NCBI GenBank assembly: GCA_902464635.1
Contig: CABQKC010000009.1
Span: 5,874-69,873 of the forward strand
DNA from: an uncultured Caryophanales bacterium
GTDB lineage: Bacteria > Bacillota_I > Bacilli_A > RFN20 > CAG-826
Direction of reading: 5' to 3'
DNA: 64,000 nt
Shown: one piece after another, positions 46,101 through 54,959 of the stretch
Numbering within the stretch: position 1 is the first letter of the stretch
Layout: every line of letters begins with the position of its first letter
Notes under the pieces: generated by a model
What the model was told of the DNA's origin: nothing
Databases searched by the model: none
What the model saw: the letters and a program-made list of their open reading frames with translations, nothing else
Position numbers and translations under genes: made by a program

Positions 46101-46198
46101 ATCCTATATTAAAAGAAGGCAACACCATATTACTAAAAGGTCATAAAGATACATATAAAAGGAATAATTTCATCGCGGATGAGATAAGGAAGATATAA
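43172..46198 (+). CDS. dnaE: DNA polymerase III alpha subunit (DnaE)
   Basis: This is the DnaE-type replicative polymerase. The 1008 residues are short for the family but complete: an N-terminal PHP domain, the catalytic palm with GPGRGSSAGSLVSFSLGI and PDIDMDFED (near 364-372), then a helix-hairpin-helix region and a C-terminal OB fold. In the PHP domain the usual HxHS and TDH ligands read LHIYS and CDFN, so metal-dependent proofreading is probably lost. A TATAAT box ends 10 bases before the ATG. polA follows after 2 bases. Confidence 0.96.
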   Translation: MNYLPLHIYSGYSYLKSALSMEKLFGMYIKKGYRYAPICDFNSISGFPELTNYAKQYNLIPIYGMESVISSYHVCFFIKNEVGYKNLLRIIYLSSKQSLTGLDISSLSEGLILVIDGYKGKLKESILNKDRNLSIDLVTNFSSFKETYIGIPYLKDNPSYITSLREFASKYTYLSVAFPFVVYQKSNDAISLEILSSIEKGNKLKDKELQGDLYFLEDEILSSYFNEDELFSCKKIAESTSFSFYQKRGKLPHFENDLNLTSSEYLAKLAYEGLSSRIGNISEQYKSRLDYELKTIDEMGYSDYFLIVNDYCKKAKEKGILVGPGRGSSAGSLVSFSLGIVKADPIKYGLLFERFLNPSRASMPDIDMDFEDIRREEVISYLKEKYGNDKVAHIQVIQTLGPKASLHDIGRVYDFEPREIDLIAKTINNSKWSLRENYKKNNQFRNLVDSDNYYLSIVSLASKIEGLPRQEGIHPSGVILNGEPLYNDVPIKDNDGDELITFEGSPLEKQGFLKMDLLGIRYLTTIHNCLDLIKSRRGISINYEDIPYEDPNAIKLVRENKTVGIFQLEGKGMNNAISILEPTSFDDIVALIALYRPGPMGFISTYAKRKKGIERTYYINKEVEEILSPTYGIIVYQEQIMLLAMKMASFSLGEADLFRRAISKKDQLQLKSLQDKFVNGCLNSGYSKEVALKTFEQIYKFASYGFNKSHSVSYAILLLQMAYLKYYYKEEFYSAYLSTLAFSDPKFKSAYLEAKRMGISFLSPDINKATNYFLPLEDNKIMFPLSNLGLVSSTSLSRLVVIEREQNGPYKNLFDFACRNKGHGLKLDSFLKYIDAGCFDSFPLNRPSKRLNAPNIINYADMMVAEDGTSLLDLDFPYPELKSIRDDKVNDLLYEKEALGVILSSSLLENKKEIIEKEKAINLDDIDNKKEFVTVGIVSLVKAIVTKKGSRMAFLSVYNDTTSVEFTLFPNVYDVAYPILKEGNTILLKGHKDTYKRNNFIADEIRKI

Positions 46199-46200
46199 AA

Positions 46201-48798
46201 ATGGATAAATTAATTGTAATCGACGGGAATTCTTTGTTGTTCAGGGCTTTCTATGCGACTAGCTTTGCAGGTCCTGAATCCATAATGAGGACAAGTTTCA
46301 ACCAACCTACCAATGCTATATTCGCCTTTGGTAACATGATTTTGAAAATACTAGCCAAATTAGGTAAAAACGATGGGATATTCGTTGGTTTTGACTGCGA
46401 TTCCCATACTTTTAGGAAAGAAGAATTCGCCGATTATAAAGCCAATAGGAAACCTTGTCCGGAGGAATTGAAGACCCAGTTCCCTTTATCTAGGGATTTA
46501 TTGTCTTCTTTATCTATTACTCATTTTGAATTGCATGGAGTCGAGGCCGATGATATTTGTGGCTCGATTGCTAAAGAAGCTTCTAGAAAAGGAATAAAGG
46601 TAGAAATATATACTTCCGATAGGGATTATCTTCAATTAATCGATAAAAATATCTCCATTAATCTACCAGTTAAGGGGTTATCCGAATTAAAGAATGTTAA
46701 TGAAGATAATATATTCTCCGAATTTGGATTCTACCCTTTACAAACCATTACTTATAAAGGACTTAGGGGTGATTCTAGCGATAATCTCCCTGGAATTGCA
46801 GGAATTGGAGATGTAACTGCTAAAAAATTAATCCAGGAATATCAGGATTTTGATTCGATTATCCTTGCTGCAAAAGAAGGCAAGATCAAAGGCAAGATGG
46901 CCCAAAAGATAATAGATGGCGAGGCAATTGGAAGAGAATGCTTGAAACTAGCCACTATCAAATTGGATATCGATCTTCCATTTGAACTAGATTCGCTTCT
47001 ATATAAAGGATATGAATATAGCAAGGCAAAAGCCTTTACTAGCAAATATGAATTAAAGCAATTAGAAGCCAAATTATCTTCTTCCGATCTTAAAAAAGAA
47101 GAAAAGAAAGTCGATGTAACTGTTTTATCTAATTTAGATAATATTACTTTTAAAGACGGATTCTCTTTCTATTTTGATATCGATGATGGACCATATTATA
47201 ACCTTACTCCGCATGGGGTTGCCCTTTTTATGGATGATAAATCCTATTATGTCCCATTCTCCTTAATTTTAGAAAATCCTAAATTCAAGGAAGCCTTGGA
47301 AAATAAAGATATATCTAAGATTACATATGATTATAAGAAAGCAATTGTCATATTGAATAAATTTGGCATTGGATTAAATGGGGATATATTCGATGCAATG
47401 CTAGCTTCTTATGTATTGGATTCATCTATTTGTTCTAGCGAAGAATCTTGCTTTGAATATTATGGATTAAGCGTCGATCATGATGAAATTAGCCTTTTAT
47501 CTAGCTTCAACAAGATGAGGTGCACTTCTATTGCTAGGAATTCCTATCTAATAAAAGACAAGGCCTTATCGTTATTAAAAGATAATAACCAACTAGATTT
47601 ATATAACAACATCGAACTTCCTTTGGCTAGGATTTTAGCCAAGATGGAGATAGAAGGTTTCCCTCTTTCTAAAGATGAACTATCCTCTTTAGGAAAAGGA
47701 TTCAAAGACAAATTAAAGGAAGAAGAAGAGATTTTGTTTAAATTAGCAGGCCATTCATTTAATCCTGCCTCCCCTAAACAAGTAAGTGCAATTCTATTTG
47801 ATGAAATGAAACTAGTCTCTCCGAAAGGAAAAGGGACATCTAGCGATATATTGAATTCTTTATTAGACAAAAGCGAATTCCCTAAACACCTGCTCGAATA
47901 TAGGAAATATGCAAAATTATTAGGTACATATGTCGATGGATTTATCCCCCATATCCAAGAAGATGGGAAGGTACATACTATTTTTAACCAAGCCCTTACC
48001 ACAACAGGCAGGTTATCTTCTTCTAACCCAAATTTGCAAAATATATCCGGGAAAGATGAAGATGGATTAAAAGTAAAAGCATGTTTCCATTATCCATCCA
48101 ATAAGATTATGGCCTTAGACTATTCGCAAGTCGAACTTAGGGTTTTGGCATCTTTAGCTAATTCAAAAGACTACAAAGAAATATTCTCTTCTAGTAGAGA
48201 TATCCATAGCGAGACTGCTAGAAAAGTATTCGGATTAAGTAAGGACGAAGAAGTTCCACATGCTTTAAGAAAAAAGGCAAAGGCTGTCAATTTTGCAATT
48301 ATATATGGGACTACTCCTTATGGATTAAGCGAACAAATTGGTTGTTCCCCTGCTGAAGCTTCTTCCTTAATAAAAAGCTTCTATACCCATTATCCTGAAA
48401 TAAGGACTTATCTATCTAGTATCATTGAAAATGCCGAAAAGAGCGGATATGTCGAGACAATGTTTGGAAGAAGAAGATACCTTCCAGATTTGACTTCCCC
48501 TAATTTTGCAAAGCGCGAAGCAGCGAAGCGAGCTGCCTTAAATGCCCCAGTCCAAGGAAGCGCGGCCGATTTAATTAAAATCGCCATGATTAAAGTCGAT
48601 GAATTTTTAACTAAGAACAATTACAAGAGCAAGATGGTTCTGCAGATCCACGATGAACTTGATTTCCTTTTGGATAAAGATGAGGAAAGCTTCCTTCCAG
48701 ATAAGATTAAAGAAATCATGGAAACTTGCGTGAATATGGATGTCAAATTGGAAGCAAGTTGCTCATTTGGATCTAATTTTGCTTCAACAAAGGATTAA
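46201..48798 (+). CDS. polA: DNA polymerase I
   Basis: The 865-residue enzyme fills gaps and removes RNA primers. The N-terminal 5'-3' exonuclease (1-290) is intact, with VIDGNSLLFRAFYA, GVEADDICGS and GDSSDNLPGI. The middle domain has lost the 3'-5' exonuclease signature (FYFDIDDG instead of DxE). Polymerase motifs A (ALDYSQVELRVLAS, near 638), B (RKKAKAVNFAIIYG) and C (QIHDELDF, near 814) are present. It lies between dnaE and the mutM-coaE fusion with 2-3 base gaps. Confidence 0.97.
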   Translation: MDKLIVIDGNSLLFRAFYATSFAGPESIMRTSFNQPTNAIFAFGNMILKILAKLGKNDGIFVGFDCDSHTFRKEEFADYKANRKPCPEELKTQFPLSRDLLSSLSITHFELHGVEADDICGSIAKEASRKGIKVEIYTSDRDYLQLIDKNISINLPVKGLSELKNVNEDNIFSEFGFYPLQTITYKGLRGDSSDNLPGIAGIGDVTAKKLIQEYQDFDSIILAAKEGKIKGKMAQKIIDGEAIGRECLKLATIKLDIDLPFELDSLLYKGYEYSKAKAFTSKYELKQLEAKLSSSDLKKEEKKVDVTVLSNLDNITFKDGFSFYFDIDDGPYYNLTPHGVALFMDDKSYYVPFSLILENPKFKEALENKDISKITYDYKKAIVILNKFGIGLNGDIFDAMLASYVLDSSICSSEESCFEYYGLSVDHDEISLLSSFNKMRCTSIARNSYLIKDKALSLLKDNNQLDLYNNIELPLARILAKMEIEGFPLSKDELSSLGKGFKDKLKEEEEILFKLAGHSFNPASPKQVSAILFDEMKLVSPKGKGTSSDILNSLLDKSEFPKHLLEYRKYAKLLGTYVDGFIPHIQEDGKVHTIFNQALTTTGRLSSSNPNLQNISGKDEDGLKVKACFHYPSNKIMALDYSQVELRVLASLANSKDYKEIFSSSRDIHSETARKVFGLSKDEEVPHALRKKAKAVNFAIIYGTTPYGLSEQIGCSPAEASSLIKSFYTHYPEIRTYLSSIIENAEKSGYVETMFGRRRYLPDLTSPNFAKREAAKRAALNAPVQGSAADLIKIAMIKVDEFLTKNNYKSKMVLQIHDELDFLLDKDEESFLPDKIKEIMETCVNMDVKLEASCSFGSNFASTKD

Positions 48799-48801
48799 TA
48801 T

Positions 48802-50199
48802 ATGCCCGAATTACCAGAAGTAGAGACTTTTAGAAGAGTCTTAGAAAAAGATTTGTCATCTAGGAAGATAAACAAGATAAATATTATCTATTCCAAGACA
48901 ATTCAATCTGATCTAATTGAATTTATAGATAAAGTAACTAGTTCTAGATTTATTAATATTTCTAGAAAAGGCAAGTTTCTCTTATTCCATCTAGATAATT
49001 CTTTTTGTTTGTTGTCTCATCTAAGGATGGAAGGAAAATATTTTATCGAACCTCTAGATGAGCCTAGAAAAAAGCATGATTTAGTCGAATTTATTTTAGA
49101 TAACAACACCAAACTAGTTTATAATGATGTCAGGAAATTTGGCTTTATATCCTTATACAAAGAAAAAGATGTTTTAGCCACTCCTCCTTTATCTAATCTA
49201 GGCAAAGAGCCTTTTGAAATTAGTGAAGTCGAATTATTTGAAGGATTAAGCAAAAGAAAAGATGTCATAAAAGAAGCCTTGCTTGATCAGAATTTGATTT
49301 CAGGATTAGGGAATATTTATGATGATGAAGTTTTATATGCATCTAAAATTCATCCAACTACCCCATCTAATAAAATTAGTTTAGAGCAATGTAAAGAAAT
49401 CATTAAAAATTCAATATCAGTCTTAAACAAGGCGATTAATAATAAAGGCTCGACGATTAAAAGCTTCCATTTCAAGGAAAATGAATCGGGTTCAATGCAA
49501 GATTATTTGCTTTGCTATGGTAAAGAAGGAAAGAAGTGTCCTAGATGCGGATCTATTTTCCATAAGATTAGAGTTGGAGGAAGAGGGACTACATATTGTC
49601 CAACTTGCCAACAAAATAAATATAAACCTTATGTAATCGGGATAACCGGCCCAATACATGCAGGCAAATCTAGCGTTTCCGCTTATTTTAAATCCAAGGG
49701 CTTTGTTGTTTTCGATGCAGATAAGCAAATTAAGGAAATGTATCTAGAAAAGCCTATCATTGAAACAATGGTCAAGATGTTTGGCCCTTCAATACTTAAG
49801 GATAATAACATCGATAAAAGTGAATTATCTTCATTACTCCTAATTGAATCTAATAAAAAGAAATTAATGGATTATCTTTATCCTATATTATTTAAAAGAG
49901 CCGAGGAATTCATAGATAATGCGAAAAGCAATGTCATTTTAGATGTACCCATTCTATATAAATCTAATCTAGATAACCTAACTGATTATGTAATTTATAT
50001 AGATGCCCCAGTTCAAATTAGGGAAGAAAGGATTCTAAAAGAAAATAGAGATGCCTCTACCTTATTAAAAATAAATGCAAGTTATCCTGCTTCTATTTCA
50101 AAAAAGAAAGCATCCATATATATAAATAACGATGCCTCCATTGCTGATTTATATAATAAATTAGATAAAATCAATATCCCAAGTGGATATAAATATTAA
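48802..50199 (+). CDS. mutM: Fused formamidopyrimidine-DNA glycosylase and dephospho-CoA kinase (MutM-CoaE)
   Basis: One open frame encodes two enzymes. Residues 1-271 are MutM/Fpg: catalytic Pro2 and Glu3 in MPELPEVE, RKGKFLLF, GLGNIYDDEVL and the zinc finger CPRC...CPTC (246-269) with the lesion-binding Arg261. Residues 276-465 are CoaE: Walker A GPIHAGKS (283-290), VVFDADKQIKEMY and VILDVPILY. They repair 8-oxoguanine and make CoA, respectively. In Bacilli the genes are neighbours (polA-mutM-coaE); here the mutM stop is gone and only about four residues separate the domains. Confidence 0.93.
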   Translation: MPELPEVETFRRVLEKDLSSRKINKINIIYSKTIQSDLIEFIDKVTSSRFINISRKGKFLLFHLDNSFCLLSHLRMEGKYFIEPLDEPRKKHDLVEFILDNNTKLVYNDVRKFGFISLYKEKDVLATPPLSNLGKEPFEISEVELFEGLSKRKDVIKEALLDQNLISGLGNIYDDEVLYASKIHPTTPSNKISLEQCKEIIKNSISVLNKAINNKGSTIKSFHFKENESGSMQDYLLCYGKEGKKCPRCGSIFHKIRVGGRGTTYCPTCQQNKYKPYVIGITGPIHAGKSSVSAYFKSKGFVVFDADKQIKEMYLEKPIIETMVKMFGPSILKDNNIDKSELSSLLLIESNKKKLMDYLYPILFKRAEEFIDNAKSNVILDVPILYKSNLDNLTDYVIYIDAPVQIREERILKENRDASTLLKINASYPASISKKKASIYINNDASIADLYNKLDKINIPSGYKY

Positions 50200-51095
50200 T
50201 ATAGATTCAGGCTTGTAGATATATCAAAGCCATTCCCGCAATTACGGGTCAATATATCTTTTAGTTGCCTTGCATATATTGGGCCAATCTTATCTTTATA
50301 TAAAGATTCAATTTCTTTAATTGAAAAACTAGACCCAAAGAAAGTACGTAATCCCTGCTTATTTCTATAATCTAATAAAGGCAATAGATAGGTTGAGAAA
50401 GTATATTCGGTTTTGTATTCATTTCCAAAATCATCGATGACAAGTAAAGGAGCATTTTTGATTTTATCGAAATAAATATCGAATTCTTCCTTATTTAAAT
50501 ATGATAGATTCTTGAATTTTTCTAATAAAGACTGGCAAGAAACATAGGCACACCCTGGATGAGATTTAGCAAAATAAACGGCAAAAGTAGCTAAAATATA
50601 TGATTTTCCTGATCTAGTCGAACCATATAGATAAATCCAAGAAGAGCTCTTTTCTTTTACCGAACTCCCAATCGCTTTATAGGCTTCTCCCCTAACAATG
50701 CTCGTGTCAATAGATTTAACTTTATTATCTAAATAGCTATCAGGGAAAGAATAAGTAAAGAACATCTTCTTCTTTTCTTCTAATTTAGACACTTCCTTGC
50801 AAGGAGAAAAAGAGGGCACGACTAGAGAATCTCTTTTTTCTAGATCCATCTTTAGATATGGATTATTTTTCTTACATTTATCTAGCCCAGGGCAATTAAG
50901 ACAATAATTAACATCTTCCTGATAAGTTAACAAAATGGCTAGATTAGCCTTAACTTCCTTCGCGGTTAAGCCAAGCTTAGAAGAAATCGTCTCATAGACA
51001 ATAGGATCATTTTTAAGTCCTTCGATTGATTCCTTATATAAAGAATCTATGTTGCCAAGTTTAATCGAACTCAAATTTAATTTTTCCATAATCAA
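50196..51095 (-). CDS. dnaI: Primosomal helicase loader DnaI
   Basis: The 299-residue AAA+ protein loads the replicative helicase. An N-terminal domain with a zinc-binding cysteine cluster (YCLNCPGLDKCKKNNPYL) precedes Walker A GSTRSGKSY, SCQSLLEKFKN, Walker B LLVIDDFGNEYKTEY and arginine-containing FFGSSFSIKEIE. The start overlaps dnaB by 4 bases. It converges with the mutM-coaE gene, with a 4-base overlap of the ends. Confidence 0.94.
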   Translation of the reverse strand: MIMEKLNLSSIKLGNIDSLYKESIEGLKNDPIVYETISSKLGLTAKEVKANLAILLTYQEDVNYCLNCPGLDKCKKNNPYLKMDLEKRDSLVVPSFSPCKEVSKLEEKKKMFFTYSFPDSYLDNKVKSIDTSIVRGEAYKAIGSSVKEKSSSWIYLYGSTRSGKSYILATFAVYFAKSHPGCAYVSCQSLLEKFKNLSYLNKEEFDIYFDKIKNAPLLVIDDFGNEYKTEYTFSTYLLPLLDYRNKQGLRTFFGSSFSIKEIESLYKDKIGPIYARQLKDILTRNCGNGFDISTSLNLY

Positions 51096-52321
51096 TCATC
51101 AAAACTTTCTAGATAATTCTTTATATCTTCTTCTGTCTCTAATTTAGTAGAATCCTCTTCTTTATTTGCTTCTACCTTAACTTCTTCTTTAACTACAGGG
51201 GTTACTTCTTTTTCTATTTTAGTTTTCTTATAACTAACTTTATTACTTGGCAACGAATTCAATATTTCCATTGCATCTTTAGCATTCTTCGCGCCTTTCC
51301 TAGTTAGGATTGCCCCAAGATTTTCGCAGTATGTATAAGAAAGAATCCCATCATTTTTAGCCAATGCATAATCAATAATTACATTGATAAGCGGATTAGA
51401 TAAATTTGCATTGAAGGCAAGAGATTGAATTAATTTTAGATCCTTGACGGAAGGGCGATGTCCGCTTTGGAGGTTATATAGGAATTCCTTAGGAGTGACT
51501 TCATCCATCATCTCTATCTTTTTCTTTAAGGCACTTGGGGCACTTACTTGGCTTTTTGGGGTTTCGTTTTTACCAATATAATCAAACTTCATGCTGGCCC
51601 TACATTGCTTTTCTATAATTAGGAAGTCAATTTTTCCGTTTACTAAGGCTTGACGGACAATCTCAGCCATAGTATCAGCATCATAGCCATAAAGAATCGC
51701 GAATTTAGCAATCTTTTCTTTGTCATCATCGCTAATCGAATTTAGATTAATCCCAAAAGAAAGAAGAGAATTATTCAATTTAGAATAATCAAATGAGGTT
51801 TCTAATTTGGCTTTCTTTTCTTTAGCTTTAGTCAATACATTTTCATTTGGTGCCCCAAAATAATCTGAATAGGTTTCAGAGACATCCTTAAATCCTGGTA
51901 ATTTTATGGATTTAAGATATTTGGATTCAATTATCTTATATTCATCTTTGCCTATATAAGTCCTTAATAAAGATGAGAATAATGGTTCATTTAGGAAATC
52001 TTTCGGGCCTAAAGGAGAACGAATGCAATAGATAAAGCAATTGGCAGTCGGGCTTTCTTGGAATAAGGTCTTGATTAATCCTACTGCTTCTAATGCCAAG
52101 AAAGCGTTATATACTTCATTGACACTCAATTGAAGCCAGCCAAGCATTCTTTCGTGAGTTACCATGTTATTTGGCTTTTCTGACATCAAGAAGGCATATA
52201 AAGAAAAAGCCTTCCCTCCAATCAAAGGAAGATAGAGGTCTCTTACCTTTAAAATATCATCAGAATCATAAGAATCGTTTTTTCTAGTTTCGTAAAAATC
52301 AAGTGCGCCAAAAGAATGCAT
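51092..52321 (-). CDS. dnaB: Replication initiation/membrane attachment protein DnaB (Firmicutes type)
   Basis: This 409-residue protein is the Firmicutes primosome co-loader, not the helicase. It has an N-terminal winged-helix region (DILKVRDLYLPLIGGKAFSLYAFL) and a DnaD/DnaB C-terminal domain (TPKEFLYNLQSGHRPSVKDLK, INVIIDYALAKNDG), followed by an acidic Lys/Glu tail. The dnaB-dnaI order is conserved in Bacilli. A strong ribosome-binding site AGAGGAG precedes the ATG. Confidence 0.92.
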   Translation of the reverse strand: MHSFGALDFYETRKNDSYDSDDILKVRDLYLPLIGGKAFSLYAFLMSEKPNNMVTHERMLGWLQLSVNEVYNAFLALEAVGLIKTLFQESPTANCFIYCIRSPLGPKDFLNEPLFSSLLRTYIGKDEYKIIESKYLKSIKLPGFKDVSETYSDYFGAPNENVLTKAKEKKAKLETSFDYSKLNNSLLSFGINLNSISDDDKEKIAKFAILYGYDADTMAEIVRQALVNGKIDFLIIEKQCRASMKFDYIGKNETPKSQVSAPSALKKKIEMMDEVTPKEFLYNLQSGHRPSVKDLKLIQSLAFNANLSNPLINVIIDYALAKNDGILSYTYCENLGAILTRKGAKNAKDAMEILNSLPSNKVSYKKTKIEKEVTPVVKEEVKVEANKEEDSTKLETEEDIKNYLESFDD

Positions 52322-52457
52322 ATAAATCTCCTCTAAAAGGATAACATTTTTAGAAGGATATTTTTATAGAAGTTTATATTTTCTCTTCTTTTTAAATAAC
52401 ATTAATTTTAAAAATTACCATTATTACTTATAAAATCAGGAAAATACTATCTAAAGT

Positions 52458-52477
52458 ACGAATATTTATATATTCGT
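52458..52477. promoter_or_regulatory. Inverted repeat upstream of the pfkA promoter
   Basis: ACGAATAT-TTAT-ATATTCGT is a perfect 8-bp inverted repeat. It ends just before the -35 position of the pfkA promoter (TATAAT at 52503-52508), where an activator or repressor of glycolysis could bind. It lies in the dnaB-pfkA divergent gap. Confidence 0.5.
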
Positions 52478-52502
52478 GGGTACATTCCAAATAGAAATAG
52501 GC

Positions 52503-52508
52503 TATAAT
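52503..52508 (+). promoter_or_regulatory. -10 box of the pfkA-pyk operon
   Basis: A perfect TATAAT lies 23 bases before the pfkA ATG, followed by the ribosome-binding site CGAGGT. The -35 (GTACAT at 17-base spacing) is weak, in keeping with a regulator acting at the adjacent inverted repeat. Confidence 0.65.
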
Positions 52509-52531
52509 CTATCCGGAAATCGAGGTAGTTT

Positions 52532-53494
52532 ATGATTCAAAAGATTGGTGTACTTACCTCCGGTGGTGATTCCCCGGGAATGAATTGTGCCATAAGAGCT
52601 GTTGTTAGAGCTGGTTTATCTTATGGACTTGAAGTATATGGAATAATGGATGGCTATAGAGGATTAGTCGATGATGACATGTTCTTAATGAATAGATCTT
52701 CTGTATCTGACATCGTCAATAGAGGCGGTACGATTTTGCAAACTGCACGTCTTCGTGAATTCAAAGAAGAAAGCGTTAGACAGATTGCTGTCAATAACCT
52801 AAGGAAAAGAGGCATTGATGCCCTTGTAGTTATTGGTGGCGATGGCTCCTATATGGGTGCTAAAAAGCTTACCGAAATGGGCATCAACTGTGTTGGGCTT
52901 CCTGGAACTATCGATAATGATATTGCTTCTACTGACTATACAATCGGATTCGATACTTGTTTGAATACAATTGTCGAATGCGTAGATAAGATTAGGGATA
53001 CAACCGAATCACATCAACGTTGTGCTGTTATCGAAGTAATGGGCAACCACTGTGGTGATCTTGCCTTATTCTCAGGTTTGGCAGAGGGTGCTGAAATGAT
53101 TATTACTCCAGATCACCCAATCCCAGAAGACGAAATAATTGATTCCTTGAAGAAATTGCATGACTCAAAAAAGAAGAGGGCCATTGTTATAGTTTCAGAA
53201 AAGATGTATCCAGATATTCATGCCTTTGCTGCTAAAATCGGCGAGAACACCGGCTTTGAATGCCGTGCCGAAGTATTAGGCAGAGTCCAAAGAGGCGGCG
53301 CCCCTAGCGCTTTTGATAGAATCCTAGCAGCTAGAATGGGTGCATATGCCGTTGATTGCCTTCTTGATGGAAAAGGTGGCATCTGCGTTGGCTTAATCAA
53401 TAACAAGATTGTTGATTATGATATCTACGAAGCACTTCAATTGCCACGTGATAAGCATGTTTCGATGCTTAGATTGATTGATATCCTAAAATAA
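52532..53494 (+). CDS. pfkA: 6-phosphofructokinase
   Basis: ATP-dependent phosphorylation of fructose-6-phosphate, the committed step of glycolysis. GVLTSGGDSPGMNCAIRA, VIGGDGSYMGAKKLTE, GLPGTIDNDIASTDYTIGFDT and VLGRVQRGGAPSAFDR are family signatures; 320 residues is the standard bacterial length. It forms an operon with pyk, 10 bases downstream, the usual Bacilli arrangement. Confidence 0.97.
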   Translation: MIQKIGVLTSGGDSPGMNCAIRAVVRAGLSYGLEVYGIMDGYRGLVDDDMFLMNRSSVSDIVNRGGTILQTARLREFKEESVRQIAVNNLRKRGIDALVVIGGDGSYMGAKKLTEMGINCVGLPGTIDNDIASTDYTIGFDTCLNTIVECVDKIRDTTESHQRCAVIEVMGNHCGDLALFSGLAEGAEMIITPDHPIPEDEIIDSLKKLHDSKKKRAIVIVSEKMYPDIHAFAAKIGENTGFECRAEVLGRVQRGGAPSAFDRILAARMGAYAVDCLLDGKGGICVGLINNKIVDYDIYEALQLPRDKHVSMLRLIDILK

Positions 53495-53504
53495 GAGGGA
53501 ACCC

Positions 53505-54959
53505 ATGCTTTTTAACATTTCTAAAAAGACAAAAATTGTCTGCACGATCGGTCCTGCTAGCGATACAAGAGAAAAAATCCTTGAATTATATAAAGCCGGT
53601 ATGACTGTCATGAGGGTCAATTTTTCCCATGGTACTCATCAAGAACAACTAGGAAAAATAAAGATTGCACGTGATTTTGAACGCGATGGAATCTATATCC
53701 CAGTCGCACTCGATACTAAAGGTCCTGAAATCAGGACTGGCTATATGAAAGACGGGGCCATTAAAGTCTCAACTGGCCAAAAAATGGTTATCTCCATGGA
53801 AGATAGACTTGGAGATGAAAACGGTTTCTCTGTTACCTATAAGGGTTTATATGATGATGTAAAAGTCGGAGACCATATCCTTATTGATGATGGTAATCTT
53901 GATTTCTTGATAATTAAGAAGAATGAAGATAATAGAACCTTATTAGTAGAAGCTAGAAATGCCCATATCTTAAAGGACCAAAAAGGTGTCAATTGCCCAT
54001 TTTCTAGGCTTAATATGCCCTTTATATCTCCTTCTGATGAAAGCGACCTTAAGTTTGGATGCGAGCAGCATGTAGATGCAATATTTGCTTCTTTTACTAG
54101 ACGTAAGGAAGATATTCTTGAAATAAGGAAAGTCTTAACTAAATACGGCGAACCTGATATCCCAATATTTGCTAAGATTGAAAATCCTGAAGCCATAGAA
54201 AAAATAAAAGAAATTGTCGATGAAGCTGATGGAATCATGGTTGCTAGAGGCGATTTAGGAGTAGAAATACCTCCTGAACAAGTCCCAGTAATCCAAAAAG
54301 AAATCATTGAATTATGTAGGAAAAAGGGCAAGCCAGTCATCACTGCTACCCAAATGCTAGATTCAATGGTAGCTCATCCTCGTCCAACTAGGGCTGAAGT
54401 TTCTGACTGCGCCACCGCTATTAATGAATCTAGCGATGCTGTCATGCTTTCAGCTGAATCTGCTTCAGGACTTTATCCAGTTGAGTCTTGTGCTATGCAA
54501 GCTAAGATTGCTGCTACAATGGAAAAATATCTAGATTATGAGAAACTAGCTAGAGAAGCTTATGAAACTAGTGAGCATTCAAATAACGATGCTATTTCTA
54601 ATGCAGTTGCCAATACAGCTTTATTAATCGGGGCTAAACTAATTGTCAATTTCACCGAAACTGGCAAATCCACTGTAAGAATTTCTAAATCAAGACCATG
54701 CTGCCCTATTATTTCTATTACTAATAGAAGAAGCACTGCCATGAAAGGTGCCTTTATGTGGGGTGTTTATTCGGTATTACTAAAAACTTCCATGCCTGAT
54801 TTTATCGAGGAAATGGAAGTACTTGCACTTAAGATTGCTAGAGATCAAGGCATACCTGCTGGAGAGCCAATCATTATTGCTGGCGGCACTCCTACCGGTG
54901 CAGGGAAAACTAATTTCATGCGAATTGTAAATGTCAATTCGATTGAAGATATTGATTAG
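53505..54959 (+). CDS. pyk: Pyruvate kinase
   Basis: It converts phosphoenolpyruvate and ADP to pyruvate and ATP. Motifs: KIVCTIGPASDTREKI, VMRVNFSHGTH, DTKGPEIRTG, IFAKIENPEAIEKI, MVARGDLGVEIPPEQV and KPVITATQMLDSM. The 484 residues lack the extra C-terminal PEP-utiliser domain found in Bacillus pyruvate kinase. The stop codon overlaps the first base of a TTCG-loop terminator. Confidence 0.97.
   Translation: MLFNISKKTKIVCTIGPASDTREKILELYKAGMTVMRVNFSHGTHQEQLGKIKIARDFERDGIYIPVALDTKGPEIRTGYMKDGAIKVSTGQKMVISMEDRLGDENGFSVTYKGLYDDVKVGDHILIDDGNLDFLIIKKNEDNRTLLVEARNAHILKDQKGVNCPFSRLNMPFISPSDESDLKFGCEQHVDAIFASFTRRKEDILEIRKVLTKYGEPDIPIFAKIENPEAIEKIKEIVDEADGIMVARGDLGVEIPPEQVPVIQKEIIELCRKKGKPVITATQMLDSMVAHPRPTRAEVSDCATAINESSDAVMLSAESASGLYPVESCAMQAKIAATMEKYLDYEKLAREAYETSEHSNNDAISNAVANTALLIGAKLIVNFTETGKSTVRISKSRPCCPIISITNRRSTAMKGAFMWGVYSVLLKTSMPDFIEEMEVLALKIARDQGIPAGEPIIIAGGTPTGAGKTNFMRIVNVNSIEDID

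Noticed and set aside
48802..50199. Assembly error as the cause of the MutM-CoaE fusion
   Set aside because: Both halves keep full-length domains and codon use across the junction is smooth; still testable with reads.
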